Shown here: positions 1 through 6,554 of the stretch, piece after piece | How positions within the stretch are numbered: the first letter of the stretch is position 1 | Layout of the letters: each line of letters begins with the position of its first letter | Source: Natronomonas sp. | Lineage (GTDB): Archaea > Halobacteriota > Halobacteria > Halobacteriales > Haloarculaceae | Length of the DNA stretch: 6,554 nucleotides | Assembly (NCBI GenBank): GCA_007135435.1 | Contig: SLIW01000034.1 | Coordinates: forward strand, 1-6,554 | Direction: 5' to 3' | Position numbers and translations under genes: made by a program | Notes under the pieces: generated by a model | What the model was told of the DNA's origin: nothing | Databases searched by the model: none | Seen by the model: the letters and a program-made list of their open reading frames with translations, nothing else

Positions 1-1259
1 AGCCACCAGACGCCCGCGCCGACCGCGCCGGCGAAGAGGTAGTACTTCGAGAGGAAGCCGCCGCCGACGGGCAGCCCAGCAAGCGAGAACATGAAGACGG
101 TCATCGCGACGCAGGCGACCGGCGCCTCCCTGGCGAGCCCGTTGTAGTCCTCGAAGGTGCGGCCGACCTCCCAGTACTCGACGAGCGCGACGAAGAGGAA
201 CGCGCCGGTGTTCATGAAGCCGTAGACGAGCAGGTGGAGCATGCCGGCGCCGAGGACGGTCGCGTCGGCGCCGGCGCTGTAGCCGGTGAGCGCGGCGACC
301 GCGATGAGCGCGTAGCCGGCGTGGCCGATCGAGGAGTACGCCAGCATCCGCTTGACGTTGTCCTGGACGGCGGCGGCGAAGTTGCCGAGGGTCATCGTCA
401 CGACGGCCAGCACCTGGAAGGCGAGCACCCAGTCGACGCTCACGAAGACGACGTCGATGGGGAAGCCGACGACGAAGACCCGGAAGAGGACGACGAAGCC
501 CGCCGCCTTCGACGCCGACGAGAGGAACGCCGCCACCGGCGCGGGCGCCCCCTCGTAGGCCTCCGGCGCCCAGAAGTGGAACGGCACGGAGGCGGTCTTG
601 AACGCGAAGCCGCCCAGCACCATCAGCACGCCGACGCCGAAGACGCCGGGGTAGGTCTCGGCGGCCTCGCCCGCCGCGGCGGCCACGTCCGGGAGCAGGA
701 GGCTCCCCGTCGAGGCGTACACCAGCGAGATGCCGTAGACGAGGATCGCCGACGACAGCGCGCCGATGAGGAAGTACTTCAGGCCGGCCTCGACCGACCC
801 GCGGTTGTGCTTCAGGTAGGCGACGAGCGCGTAGGAGGGCAGGCTCGAGAGCTCGATGGAGATGAAGACGATCGCGAGGCTGTTGGCGGAGGCCATGAGC
901 GTCATCCCGGTCGCCGCGAGCAGGACGAGGAGGTAGTACTCCGCCTGGTGGGGCATCCCGCGGGTGTAGTCGACCGAGGCCAGCGCCACGAGGGCCGTCA
1001 CGCTCCCGAAGATGAACGTGAAGAACAGGCTCATCTCGTCGACGACGAGCTGGCCGTCGAACAGCTCGACGCCGCCCGCGACGGCCCCCGACAGCAGGAG
1101 CACGCCGGAGCTGGCGAGCGTCACCACCGCGCCGGCCGTCGTGATGCCCGCCAGCGCCCCACCGCCCGTGCGTTCGGGGTCGATCGAGTCGACGACGAAC
1201 AGCGCCAGCGCCGCCAGGAGGAACCCGGCGACCGGCGTGAGCAGCAGCCAGTTCTCCAT
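1..1259 (-). CDS. nuoN: NADH-quinone oxidoreductase (complex I) subunit N, 3' end missing
   Basis: This is one of the three antiporter-like proton-channel subunits in the membrane arm of complex I. The ATG at 1259-1257 overlaps the nuoM stop by one base (TGATG), and GGGGGGTGA lies 6 nt upstream, which fixes the start. The reading frame stays open for 419 codons to the left edge; family members are usually about 480-510 residues, so roughly the last two transmembrane helices are missing. The proton-path residues are visible: Glu136 in the helix-5 motif SIELSSLPSYAL, Lys221 in AFKTASVPFHFWAPEAYEGAP-like context, Lys251 in SSASKAAGF, and Lys405 in FLSKYYLF, matching E. coli NuoN Glu133, Lys217, Lys247 and Lys395. 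It is hydrophobic throughout. It is the last nuo gene seen here and, as usual for the family, follows nuoM. The split of gene and window is an artefact of the window edge, not evidence of truncation. Confidence 0.97.
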   Translation of the reverse strand, partial: MENWLLLTPVAGFLLAALALFVVDSIDPERTGGGALAGITTAGAVVTLASSGVLLLSGAVAGGVELFDGQLVVDEMSLFFTFIFGSVTALVALASVDYTRGMPHQAEYYLLVLLAATGMTLMASANSLAIVFISIELSSLPSYALVAYLKHNRGSVEAGLKYFLIGALSSAILVYGISLVYASTGSLLLPDVAAAAGEAAETYPGVFGVGVLMVLGGFAFKTASVPFHFWAPEAYEGAPAPVAAFLSSASKAAGFVVLFRVFVVGFPIDVVFVSVDWVLAFQVLAVVTMTLGNFAAAVQDNVKRMLAYSSIGHAGYALIAVAALTGYSAGADATVLGAGMLHLLVYGFMNTGAFLFVALVEYWEVGRTFEDYNGLAREAPVACVAMTVFMFSLAGLPVGGGFLSKYYLFAGAVGAGVWW

Positions 1260-2788
1260 CACGGCTCACCCCCCAGCGCGACGACGTCGAGGGAGGCGTC
1301 CCGGATCATCTCGAAGAAGAGGTCCGGGGCGACCCCCAGGACGACGATGAGCAGCACCAGCGTGACGATGGGCACCACGTCCTGGAGCGGGGCGGGGCCG
1401 ACCTCGTAGTCGGTCTCCAGGCGGTAGGGGCCGAACAGCGACCGCTGCATCGCCCACAGCAGGTAGCCGGCGACGATGACGATGCCGAACATCGCGACCG
1501 CGGTGAAGACGGGCGCGCCCGGCAGGACCGTCGACTCGAAGGCGCCGAGGAAGATGAACAGCTCGGCGGCGAAGCCGGCCATCAGCGGCAGGCCCATGTA
1601 GGCGAAGGCGCCGGCGACGAAGACGCCCGCGGTGACCGGCATCCGGTCGGCGAGGCCGGCCATGTCGCCGACCATCCGGGTGTGGGTCGCGTTGTAGAAG
1701 ACGCCGACGGTCATGAACAGCAGCCCCGAGATGAGCCCGTGGGCGACCATCTGGAAGGTGGCGCCGCCGACGCCGTAGACGGTGTAGGCGACGAGCCCCA
1801 GGATGACGTAACCCATCGACGACACCGACGAGTAGGCGACGATGCGCTTGAGGTCCGACTGCGCCAGCGCCAGGAGCGCGCCGTAGATGACCGACACGAG
1901 GGCGAACAGCGCGATCGGGACGGCGAGCGTCACCGCCTGCTCGGGGAGCATCGTGAAGTTGAACCGCAACAGGGCGTAGGTCCCCATCTTCAGGAGGACC
2001 CCCGCCAGGAGCACGGAGGCCGGAGAGGGTGCCTCGACGTGGGCGTCCGGCAGCCAGGTGTGGAAGGGGACGACCGGGACCTTCACCGCGAAGCCGACGA
2101 ACAGGGCGAGGAACGCCCCCATCGCCACGGCCTCGGGACCGAGGGGTCCGAGCGAGCCGAGCTGACCGGCCTCCAGCGCCTGGGCGACCTCCGGGAGGCC
2201 GGTGGAGCCGATCGCGTCGCCGAGGCCGAACACCAGGGCGAAGAAGCCGATGAACATCACCAGCGACGCCACGTTCGTGTAGACGAAGAACTTGATCGCG
2301 GCGTACTTCCGGCGCGGGCCGCCCCAGATCCCGATGAGGAAGTACATCGGCACGAGGACCGCCTCCCAGAAGACGAACCAGAGGATGAAGTCGAGCGCCG
2401 CGAAGACGCCGAGCAGGCTGCCCTCGAGGAAGAGCATCAGCCCGTAGAACTCGCTCTGTCGCTCGTCGATGGGCGTCCACGCGCTGAGGATGGCCAGCGT
2501 CGCCAGCACCGTCGACAGCACGACCAGGGGGAGGGAGATGCCGTCGAGGCCGACGTGGTAGTTGACCGCGTACGGGCCCAGCTGGAGCCACTCGAACCGC
2601 GTCTCGTAGGCGACGTCGCCGCCGAGCAGCGCGTTGCCGCTGCCGTCGAAGGCCGCGTAGAGGTACAGCGAGAGGGCGAGCGGGAGGGTCGACAGCCAGA
2701 AGGCGAGCTTCCCGGCGTGGCGGTCGGGCGCGACGAAGACGACCGCCGCGGCGAGGAAGCACAGCCCGATGAGCGTCTCGATCCACAT
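1259..2788 (-). CDS. nuoM: NADH-quinone oxidoreductase (complex I) subunit M
   Basis: NuoM is the middle antiporter-like proton pump of the complex I membrane arm. The protein is 509 residues, full length for the family, and consists of about 14 hydrophobic segments. Key residues are Glu142 in the helix-5 motif FWEAVLVPMYFLIG, Lys236 in AVKVPVVPFHTWLPDAH, Lys267 in LLKMGTYALLRF, His350 in MVAHGLISGLLF and Glu409 in GFAAELFIFLGAF. They line up, each shifted by about two, with E. coli NuoM Glu144, Lys234, Lys265, His348 and Glu407, so the channel looks functional. Having Glu rather than Lys in helix 12 distinguishes NuoM from NuoL and NuoN. The ATG directly abuts the nuoL TGA (no spacer), and a ribosome binding site sits inside the last nuoL codons. 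The gene ends in a 1-nt overlap with nuoN. Confidence 0.98.
   Translation of the reverse strand: MWIETLIGLCFLAAAVVFVAPDRHAGKLAFWLSTLPLALSLYLYAAFDGSGNALLGGDVAYETRFEWLQLGPYAVNYHVGLDGISLPLVVLSTVLATLAILSAWTPIDERQSEFYGLMLFLEGSLLGVFAALDFILWFVFWEAVLVPMYFLIGIWGGPRRKYAAIKFFVYTNVASLVMFIGFFALVFGLGDAIGSTGLPEVAQALEAGQLGSLGPLGPEAVAMGAFLALFVGFAVKVPVVPFHTWLPDAHVEAPSPASVLLAGVLLKMGTYALLRFNFTMLPEQAVTLAVPIALFALVSVIYGALLALAQSDLKRIVAYSSVSSMGYVILGLVAYTVYGVGGATFQMVAHGLISGLLFMTVGVFYNATHTRMVGDMAGLADRMPVTAGVFVAGAFAYMGLPLMAGFAAELFIFLGAFESTVLPGAPVFTAVAMFGIVIVAGYLLWAMQRSLFGPYRLETDYEVGPAPLQDVVPIVTLVLLIVVLGVAPDLFFEMIRDASLDVVALGGEP
1266..1274 (-). promoter_or_regulatory. Ribosome binding site of nuoN, inside nuoM
   Basis: GGGGGGTGA, 6 nt before the nuoN ATG, formed by the Leu-Gly-Gly-Glu codons at the nuoM C-terminus. 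It supports the nuoN start, which overlaps the nuoM stop by one base. Confidence 0.65.
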
Positions 2789-4810
<2,022 letters not shown>

Positions 4811-4811
4811 G

Positions 4812-5123
4812 TTACCACCTCATGGTCGTCGCGTCCGTCACGTCGACGTCGTCGTAGTTGCGGTACAGTACCAGGATGATGCCGATGCCGATGGCGACCT
4901 CGGCGGCCGCCAGCGACATCGTGAACAGCACGAACACCTGGCCGGTCAGCTCCCCCCAGTAGAGGGCGAACGCCACGAGGTTGATGTTCGCGGCGTTGAG
5001 CATCAGCTCGACGCTCATCAGGAACATCAGCGCGTTCCGGCGGGTGAGGACGCCGAACAGGCCGATACAGAAGACCGCCGCCGACAGGACCAGGTAGTAC
5101 TCGACGGGGACTGCCTCGAGCAT
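4812..5123 (-). CDS. nuoK: NADH-quinone oxidoreductase (complex I) subunit K
   Basis: NuoK is a small three-helix subunit (related to MnhC of Mrp antiporters) that lies between the quinone-site subunits and NuoN and contributes to the proton path. The protein is 103 residues, typical for the family. Glu39 in MSVELMLNAANINLVAF and Glu75 in AAAEVAIGIGIILVLYR are the two buried glutamates equivalent to E. coli NuoK Glu36 and Glu72. The start ATG at 5123 overlaps the nuoJ2 stop by one base (TGATG), with GGGGAGGA 6 nt upstream. The polar tail after residue 88 (DDVDVTDATT) is acidic, in keeping with a haloarchaeal protein. An MnhC identity is unlikely because the gene sits between NuoJ halves and NuoL. 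Confidence 0.97.
   Translation of the reverse strand: MLEAVPVEYYLVLSAAVFCIGLFGVLTRRNALMFLMSVELMLNAANINLVAFALYWGELTGQVFVLFTMSLAAAEVAIGIGIILVLYRNYDDVDVTDATTMRW
4815..4821 (-). promoter_or_regulatory. Ribosome binding site of nuoL, overlapping the end of nuoK
   Basis: GAGGTGG, 4 nt before the nuoL ATG at 4810, formed by the last nuoK codons (Met-Arg-Trp) just before its TAA. This supports the chosen nuoL start. Confidence 0.75.
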
Positions 5124-5413
5124 CAGTAGTCCTCCCCGTCCTCGCGCTTGGCGAGCATGACGGCCCCGTCGAGGGCCGCGTCCAGCACCACGGCGATCAG
5201 GACGAACGCCACGAGGAAGCCCTCGCTGTCGACGTCGCCGCCGGGCAGGTTGAACATCGCGTAGCCGATCGAGCGCGTGATCGACCCCTCGGGGAAGCCC
5301 TGCGGGGGGCCGAAGCCGGCGGTGAGGAACACCGCCGCGAGGAAGCCGAACAGCCCGACGGCGAGGATCCCGGCGACCTTGCTGCCGCGGTGGAGCTCCG
5401 GCCGACTCGTCAT
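5123..5413 (-). CDS. nuoJ2: NADH-quinone oxidoreductase subunit J, C-terminal half (NuoJ2)
   Basis: This 96-residue membrane protein corresponds to the second half of NuoJ (ND6 in mitochondria). Residues 12-32 form a transmembrane helix. Residues 46-58 (TRSIGYAMFNLPG) match the loop where NuoJ has the conserved 'iG..lf..y' motif, and residues 65-88 (FLVAFVLIAVVLDAALDGAVML) form the last helix, ending in the family's AKR-type basic stop. It lacks the N-terminal half, which is encoded by the gene just upstream. Two separate NuoJ genes, J1 and J2, are the normal haloarchaeal arrangement, so this is a natural split rather than a frameshift. The ATG at 5413 is 22 nt after the nuoJ1 stop and has a very good ribosome binding site (GGAGGTG, 5 nt spacer), which supports independent initiation. 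Confidence 0.93.
   Translation of the reverse strand: MTSRPELHRGSKVAGILAVGLFGFLAAVFLTAGFGPPQGFPEGSITRSIGYAMFNLPGGDVDSEGFLVAFVLIAVVLDAALDGAVMLAKREDGEDY
5130..5137 (-). promoter_or_regulatory. Ribosome binding site of nuoK, inside nuoJ2
   Basis: GGGGAGGA, 6 nt before the nuoK ATG, formed by the GGG-GAG-GAC codons near the nuoJ2 C-terminus (residues Gly-Glu-Asp). The stop and start overlap as TGATG, so ribosomes finishing nuoJ2 can reinitiate on nuoK. Confidence 0.75.
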
Positions 5414-5418
5414 GCCGG

Positions 5419-5425
5419 CACCTCC
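5419..5425 (-). promoter_or_regulatory. Ribosome binding site of nuoJ2
   Basis: GGAGGTG, an exact match to the archaeal anti-Shine-Dalgarno complement, 5 nt before the ATG at 5413. It lies in the 22-nt gap after nuoJ1 and decides the nuoJ2 start. It also shows that the J1/J2 split is a real gene boundary. Confidence 0.85.
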
Positions 5426-5435
5426 GGTAGATACC

Positions 5436-5717
5436 TCATTCCGCCACCCCCTCGCGCTCCTCGATGGGTACGCGGCGGGTGAACATGACGGCGAACGTGA
5501 TCAGCACGAGCACGCCGCCGACGTACACGAGCACCTGCATCACCGCGAGGAACTCCGCCCGGAGCATCACGTAGTGGATGGCCACGGACAGCAGCGCCAC
5601 GCCCAGGAGGAGCGCGGCGTGCCACACGTCCCTGACCAGGACCACCCCCAGGCTCGCACCGACCGTCACCAGCGCGAAGAGAAGGAACGCCAGCAGCTCG
5701 TACGGTACTACGGCCAT
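5436..5717 (-). CDS. nuoJ1: NADH-quinone oxidoreductase subunit J, N-terminal half (NuoJ1)
   Basis: This 93-residue membrane protein corresponds to the first half of NuoJ. It has three hydrophobic helices at about residues 6-28, 33-52 and 57-79. The third contains the NuoJ signature AEFLAVMQVLVYVGGVLVL, the distorted helix that takes part in coupling quinone chemistry to pumping; Tyr65 corresponds to the conserved helix-3 tyrosine. The ATG at 5717 (MAVVPYELLAF) is chosen because the homologous part begins there. The frame stays open upstream to beyond 6150, but that extension is low-complexity, Arg/Pro-rich and unlike any NuoJ. There is no ribosome binding site before the ATG, but a TATA-like box lies about 26-31 nt upstream, so the gene is probably the first on a leaderless transcript. 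nuoI, its usual upstream neighbour, is absent here. Confidence 0.93.
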   Translation of the reverse strand: MAVVPYELLAFLLFALVTVGASLGVVLVRDVWHAALLLGVALLSVAIHYVMLRAEFLAVMQVLVYVGGVLVLITFAVMFTRRVPIEEREGVAE

Positions 5718-5742
5718 TGTGTGCCAATGCACCCGGCGTCCC

Positions 5743-5755
5743 TTTGAAGATTTCC
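5743..5755 (-). promoter_or_regulatory. Probable nuoJ1 promoter (BRE/TATA-like) for a leaderless transcript
   Basis: Read on the minus strand this is GGAAATCTTCAAA, a purine/A-rich BRE-like element followed by TTCAAA. The TATA-like hexamer (5748-5743) lies 26-31 nt upstream of the nuoJ1 ATG. At the normal archaeal TATA-to-start distance, transcription would begin at or within a few bases of the ATG, which matches the absence of a ribosome binding site there. The box is not a strong consensus match, and the call rests on position and on the local drop in GC content. Confidence 0.5.
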
Positions 5756-5823
5756 TTCTCCCCGCGCTTCCCGCCGGCGTGGCGCGGTTGCGGGCGTGGG
5801 TGCACCGGGGGTGACCGCTCCCG

Positions 5824-5864
5824 TCGACTGGGATACGACAGCCCGCCCCCATCGACGGGGATAC
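5824..5864. repeat. Pair of near-identical 13-mers, 28 nt apart
   Basis: TCGACTGGGATAC at 5824-5836 and TCGACGGGGATAC at 5852-5864 match at 12 of 13 positions and are spaced 28 nt start to start. They lie in non-coding DNA 107-147 nt upstream of the nuoJ1 ATG. They could be remnants of a short duplication or paired protein-binding sites; nothing in the sequence decides between these. Confidence 0.5.
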
Positions 5865-5899
5865 TGCCGCACGGAACCGGGGCGTCCAACGCGCTGGTC

Positions 5900-5941
5900 G
5901 TCCGCTCAACCGGGTGGCTCGTCCGCTCAACCGGGTGGCTC
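5900..5941. repeat. Perfect 21-bp tandem duplication
   Basis: Two identical 21-bp copies lie head to tail at 5900-5920 and 5921-5941. Each begins GTCCGCTCAACC and ends GGGTGGCTC, and GTCCG begins a third copy at 5942 that then diverges. A period divisible by three would fit coding DNA, but no frame here looks coding, so a recent slippage or unequal-exchange duplication is the simplest reading. Confidence 0.85.
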
Positions 5942-6004
5942 GTCCGGGTCGGTCCGTGATCGATGGTCCCCTGAACGCCGGCTGCTCCGACCTCGGGGTC
6001 ATGA

Positions 6005-6075
6005 GTAACGTTACTTCGAAAATAATATCACGCGTACCGTTACTTCGAAAACGATAGTTTCGATACTTCGAATAT
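6005..6075 (+). repeat. Three copies of a 19-nt motif containing TACTTCGAA (candidate operators)
   Basis: Copies are at 6005-6023 (GTAACGTTACTTCGAAAAT), 6034-6052 (GTACCGTTACTTCGAAAAC) and 6057-6075 (GTTTCGATACTTCGAATAT), spaced 29 and 23 nt start to start. All share TACTTCGAA with a TTCGAA palindrome in it, and start with GT followed by CG three bases on. They fill an AT-rich island in otherwise GC-rich DNA directly before the right-hand gene. The last copy runs into ATATATG, a TATA-like box. Repeated sites of this sort usually bind a transcription regulator; which one is unknown. Confidence 0.6.
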
Positions 6076-6078
6076 ATG
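6070..6078 (+). promoter_or_regulatory. Possible BRE/TATA of the right-hand gene
   Basis: GAATATATG follows the third 19-nt motif and looks like a BRE (CGAA) plus TATA box on the plus strand. At the usual distance, transcription would start near 6100, just before the in-frame codons GTG 6103 and ATG 6112 and about 95 nt before GTG 6196. A rival candidate is CTAACTA at 6167-6173, which would give a leaderless GTG 6196. I cannot choose between them from sequence alone. Confidence 0.35.
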
Positions 6079-6195
6079 AGTGTCGACACGTCCACCGTTC
6101 GGGTGTCGTCGATGCCCGGATTCGATGGGCTGGTTCGTCGAGACTCCCGGAGAGACACCGCAGCACCTAACTACGGGTACTCTGCACTGTCGACC

Positions 6196-6554
6196 GTGTC
6201 ACGACAGCGTTCGGCCCGGCGACAGACGGCGACCGTCGACCCGTCGTCGCGGTACGCGTTCTACGCCCTGCTCGCCCTGCTGTTCGCGCTCGCGGTCGGC
6301 AACCTCTACGCGCTGCGTGGGTTCACCCAGCTGTACCTGGGCCTGCCGCTGTGGGTGTACCTGCAGATCGTCGTCCTGGCGGCGATGCTGGCGGTCGCGT
6401 GGGCAGCCGTCCGGATCGTCACGGCGGGGTCCGGACGAACCGGCACGGCGGAGTCCAAACGAACCGGCACGGCGGAGTCCAAACGAACCGGCACGGCGGA
6501 GTCCAAACGAACCGGCACGGCGGAGTCCAAACGGACCGACACGGCCGAGCCCTC
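6196..6554 (+). CDS. Small two-helix membrane protein, DUF3311-like, with repeat-built tail; 3' end missing
   Basis: An open frame runs from 6058 to the right edge. Taking the GTG at 6196 as start gives 119 visible residues. After a basic, Ser/Thr-rich N-terminus, residues 20-40 (YAFYALLALLFALAVG and following) and 52-75 are hydrophobic helices, separated by a short loop with GLPLWVYLQ (49-57). That two-helix layout and the GLP-aromatic-Q motif resemble DUF3311 proteins, small partners often encoded beside sodium:solute symporters; this is recognition by eye. From residue 76 the tail consists of 8-residue repeats (TAESKRTG type), hydrophilic and likely disordered. The start is uncertain: ATG at 6076, GTG at 6103 and ATG at 6112 are in frame, but 6076-6195 has much weaker G/C third-position bias than the rest. 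A box CTAACTA lies about 23-29 nt before 6196, and there is no ribosome binding site, fitting a leaderless GTG. The gene diverges from nuoJ1. Confidence 0.6.
   Translation, partial: MSRQRSARRQTATVDPSSRYAFYALLALLFALAVGNLYALRGFTQLYLGLPLWVYLQIVVLAAMLAVAWAAVRIVTAGSGRTGTAESKRTGTAESKRTGTAESKRTGTAESKRTDTAEP
6420..6554 (+). repeat. 24-bp in-frame tandem repeat array in the tail of the DUF3311-like gene
   Basis: Period is exactly 24 bp. A degenerate unit occupies 6420-6443, three identical units occupy 6444-6467, 6468-6491 and 6492-6515, a unit with two changes occupies 6516-6539, and a decayed partial unit begins at 6540. In frame the units encode TAGSGRTG, then TAESKRTG three times, then TAESKRTD, then TAEP before the window ends. 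Perfect middle copies with degenerate flanks are the usual pattern of expansion by slippage or unequal exchange. The encoded tail alternates acidic and basic residues and has no hydrophobic face. Confidence 0.95.

Larger units (their letters stand above)
5718..6195. other. Divergent intergenic region between nuoJ1 and the DUF3311-like gene
   Basis: No gene is supported in this 478-nt stretch. Open frames cross it on both strands, but their translations are Arg/Pro-rich, have no membrane or domain pattern and depend on GC-rich composition. It holds, from left to right: the nuoJ1 promoter (about 5743-5755); GC-rich DNA with a degenerate 13-mer pair and a perfect 21-bp tandem duplication; an AT-rich block (about 6001-6080) with three 19-nt motif copies; and a moderately GC-rich stretch to 6195 that could be a leader or an N-terminal extension of the right-hand gene. 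I see no hairpin-plus-T-run terminator, RNA gene or mobile-element end. Confidence 0.7.

Noticed and set aside
6064..6082. A TrmB-type site (TACT-N7-GAGTA) upstream of the right-hand gene
   Set aside because: TACT and GAGTG are present but separated by 10 bases rather than 7, and the second half is not exact.
5436..6158. A 240-residue version of nuoJ1 starting at 6158
   Set aside because: The first 147 residues are low-complexity, include the 21-bp duplication and the AT-rich repeats, and resemble nothing in NuoJ. The homologous part begins exactly at the ATG at 5717, with a promoter-like element at the right distance.
6306..6542. A minus-strand open frame with repeats of VRLDSAVP type
   Set aside because: It is the reverse reading of the 24-bp array. 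The plus-strand frame continues from two clear membrane helices into the repeats, so plus is the coding strand.
6420..6554. A CRISPR array
   Set aside because: The 24-bp units are directly adjacent with no spacers and lie in frame in a protein-coding sequence.

Overview
The window looks like a haloarchaeal (class Halobacteria) chromosome segment. It is very GC-rich, with codon third positions dominated by G and C. Internal genes carry GGAGGTG-type ribosome binding sites, while the first gene appears to be leaderless. The membrane-arm genes of respiratory complex I are in the haloarchaeal arrangement with NuoJ split into two small proteins. I cannot name a genus.

Positions 1-5717 (minus strand) hold one tightly packed run of six genes in the order nuoJ1, nuoJ2, nuoK, nuoL, nuoM, nuoN. 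Intergenic distances are 22 nt, a 1-nt overlap, 1 nt, 0 nt and a 1-nt overlap. nuoN is cut by the left edge after 419 codons. Together these encode the proton-pumping membrane arm: three antiporter-like subunits (NuoL, NuoM, NuoN) plus NuoK and NuoJ, which link the pumps to the quinone site. The conserved glutamate and lysine residues of proton translocation are all present where they can be seen. Every gene after nuoJ1 has a purine-rich ribosome binding site embedded in the end of the gene before it, so translational coupling is likely.

Positions 5718-6195 hold no gene I can support. The part next to nuoJ1 has a TATA-like promoter placed for a leaderless transcript. Next come GC-rich DNA with two small repeat pairs, and then an abruptly AT-rich stretch (about 6001-6080) with three copies of a 19-nt motif, probably the regulatory region of the gene to the right.

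Positions 6196-6554 (plus strand) hold the start of a divergent gene for a small two-helix membrane protein resembling the DUF3311 family, often found next to sodium:solute symporters. Its C-terminal tail is made of near-identical 24-bp tandem repeats encoding an 8-residue unit, and it runs off the right edge.

The two most notable points are these. The complex I run begins at nuoJ1 rather than continuing upstream into nuoI, nuoH, nuoCD, nuoB and nuoA as in the usual haloarchaeal operon. The divergent gene has an AT-rich triple-repeat control region and a repeat-built tail. I see no clear evidence of a wholly new system.
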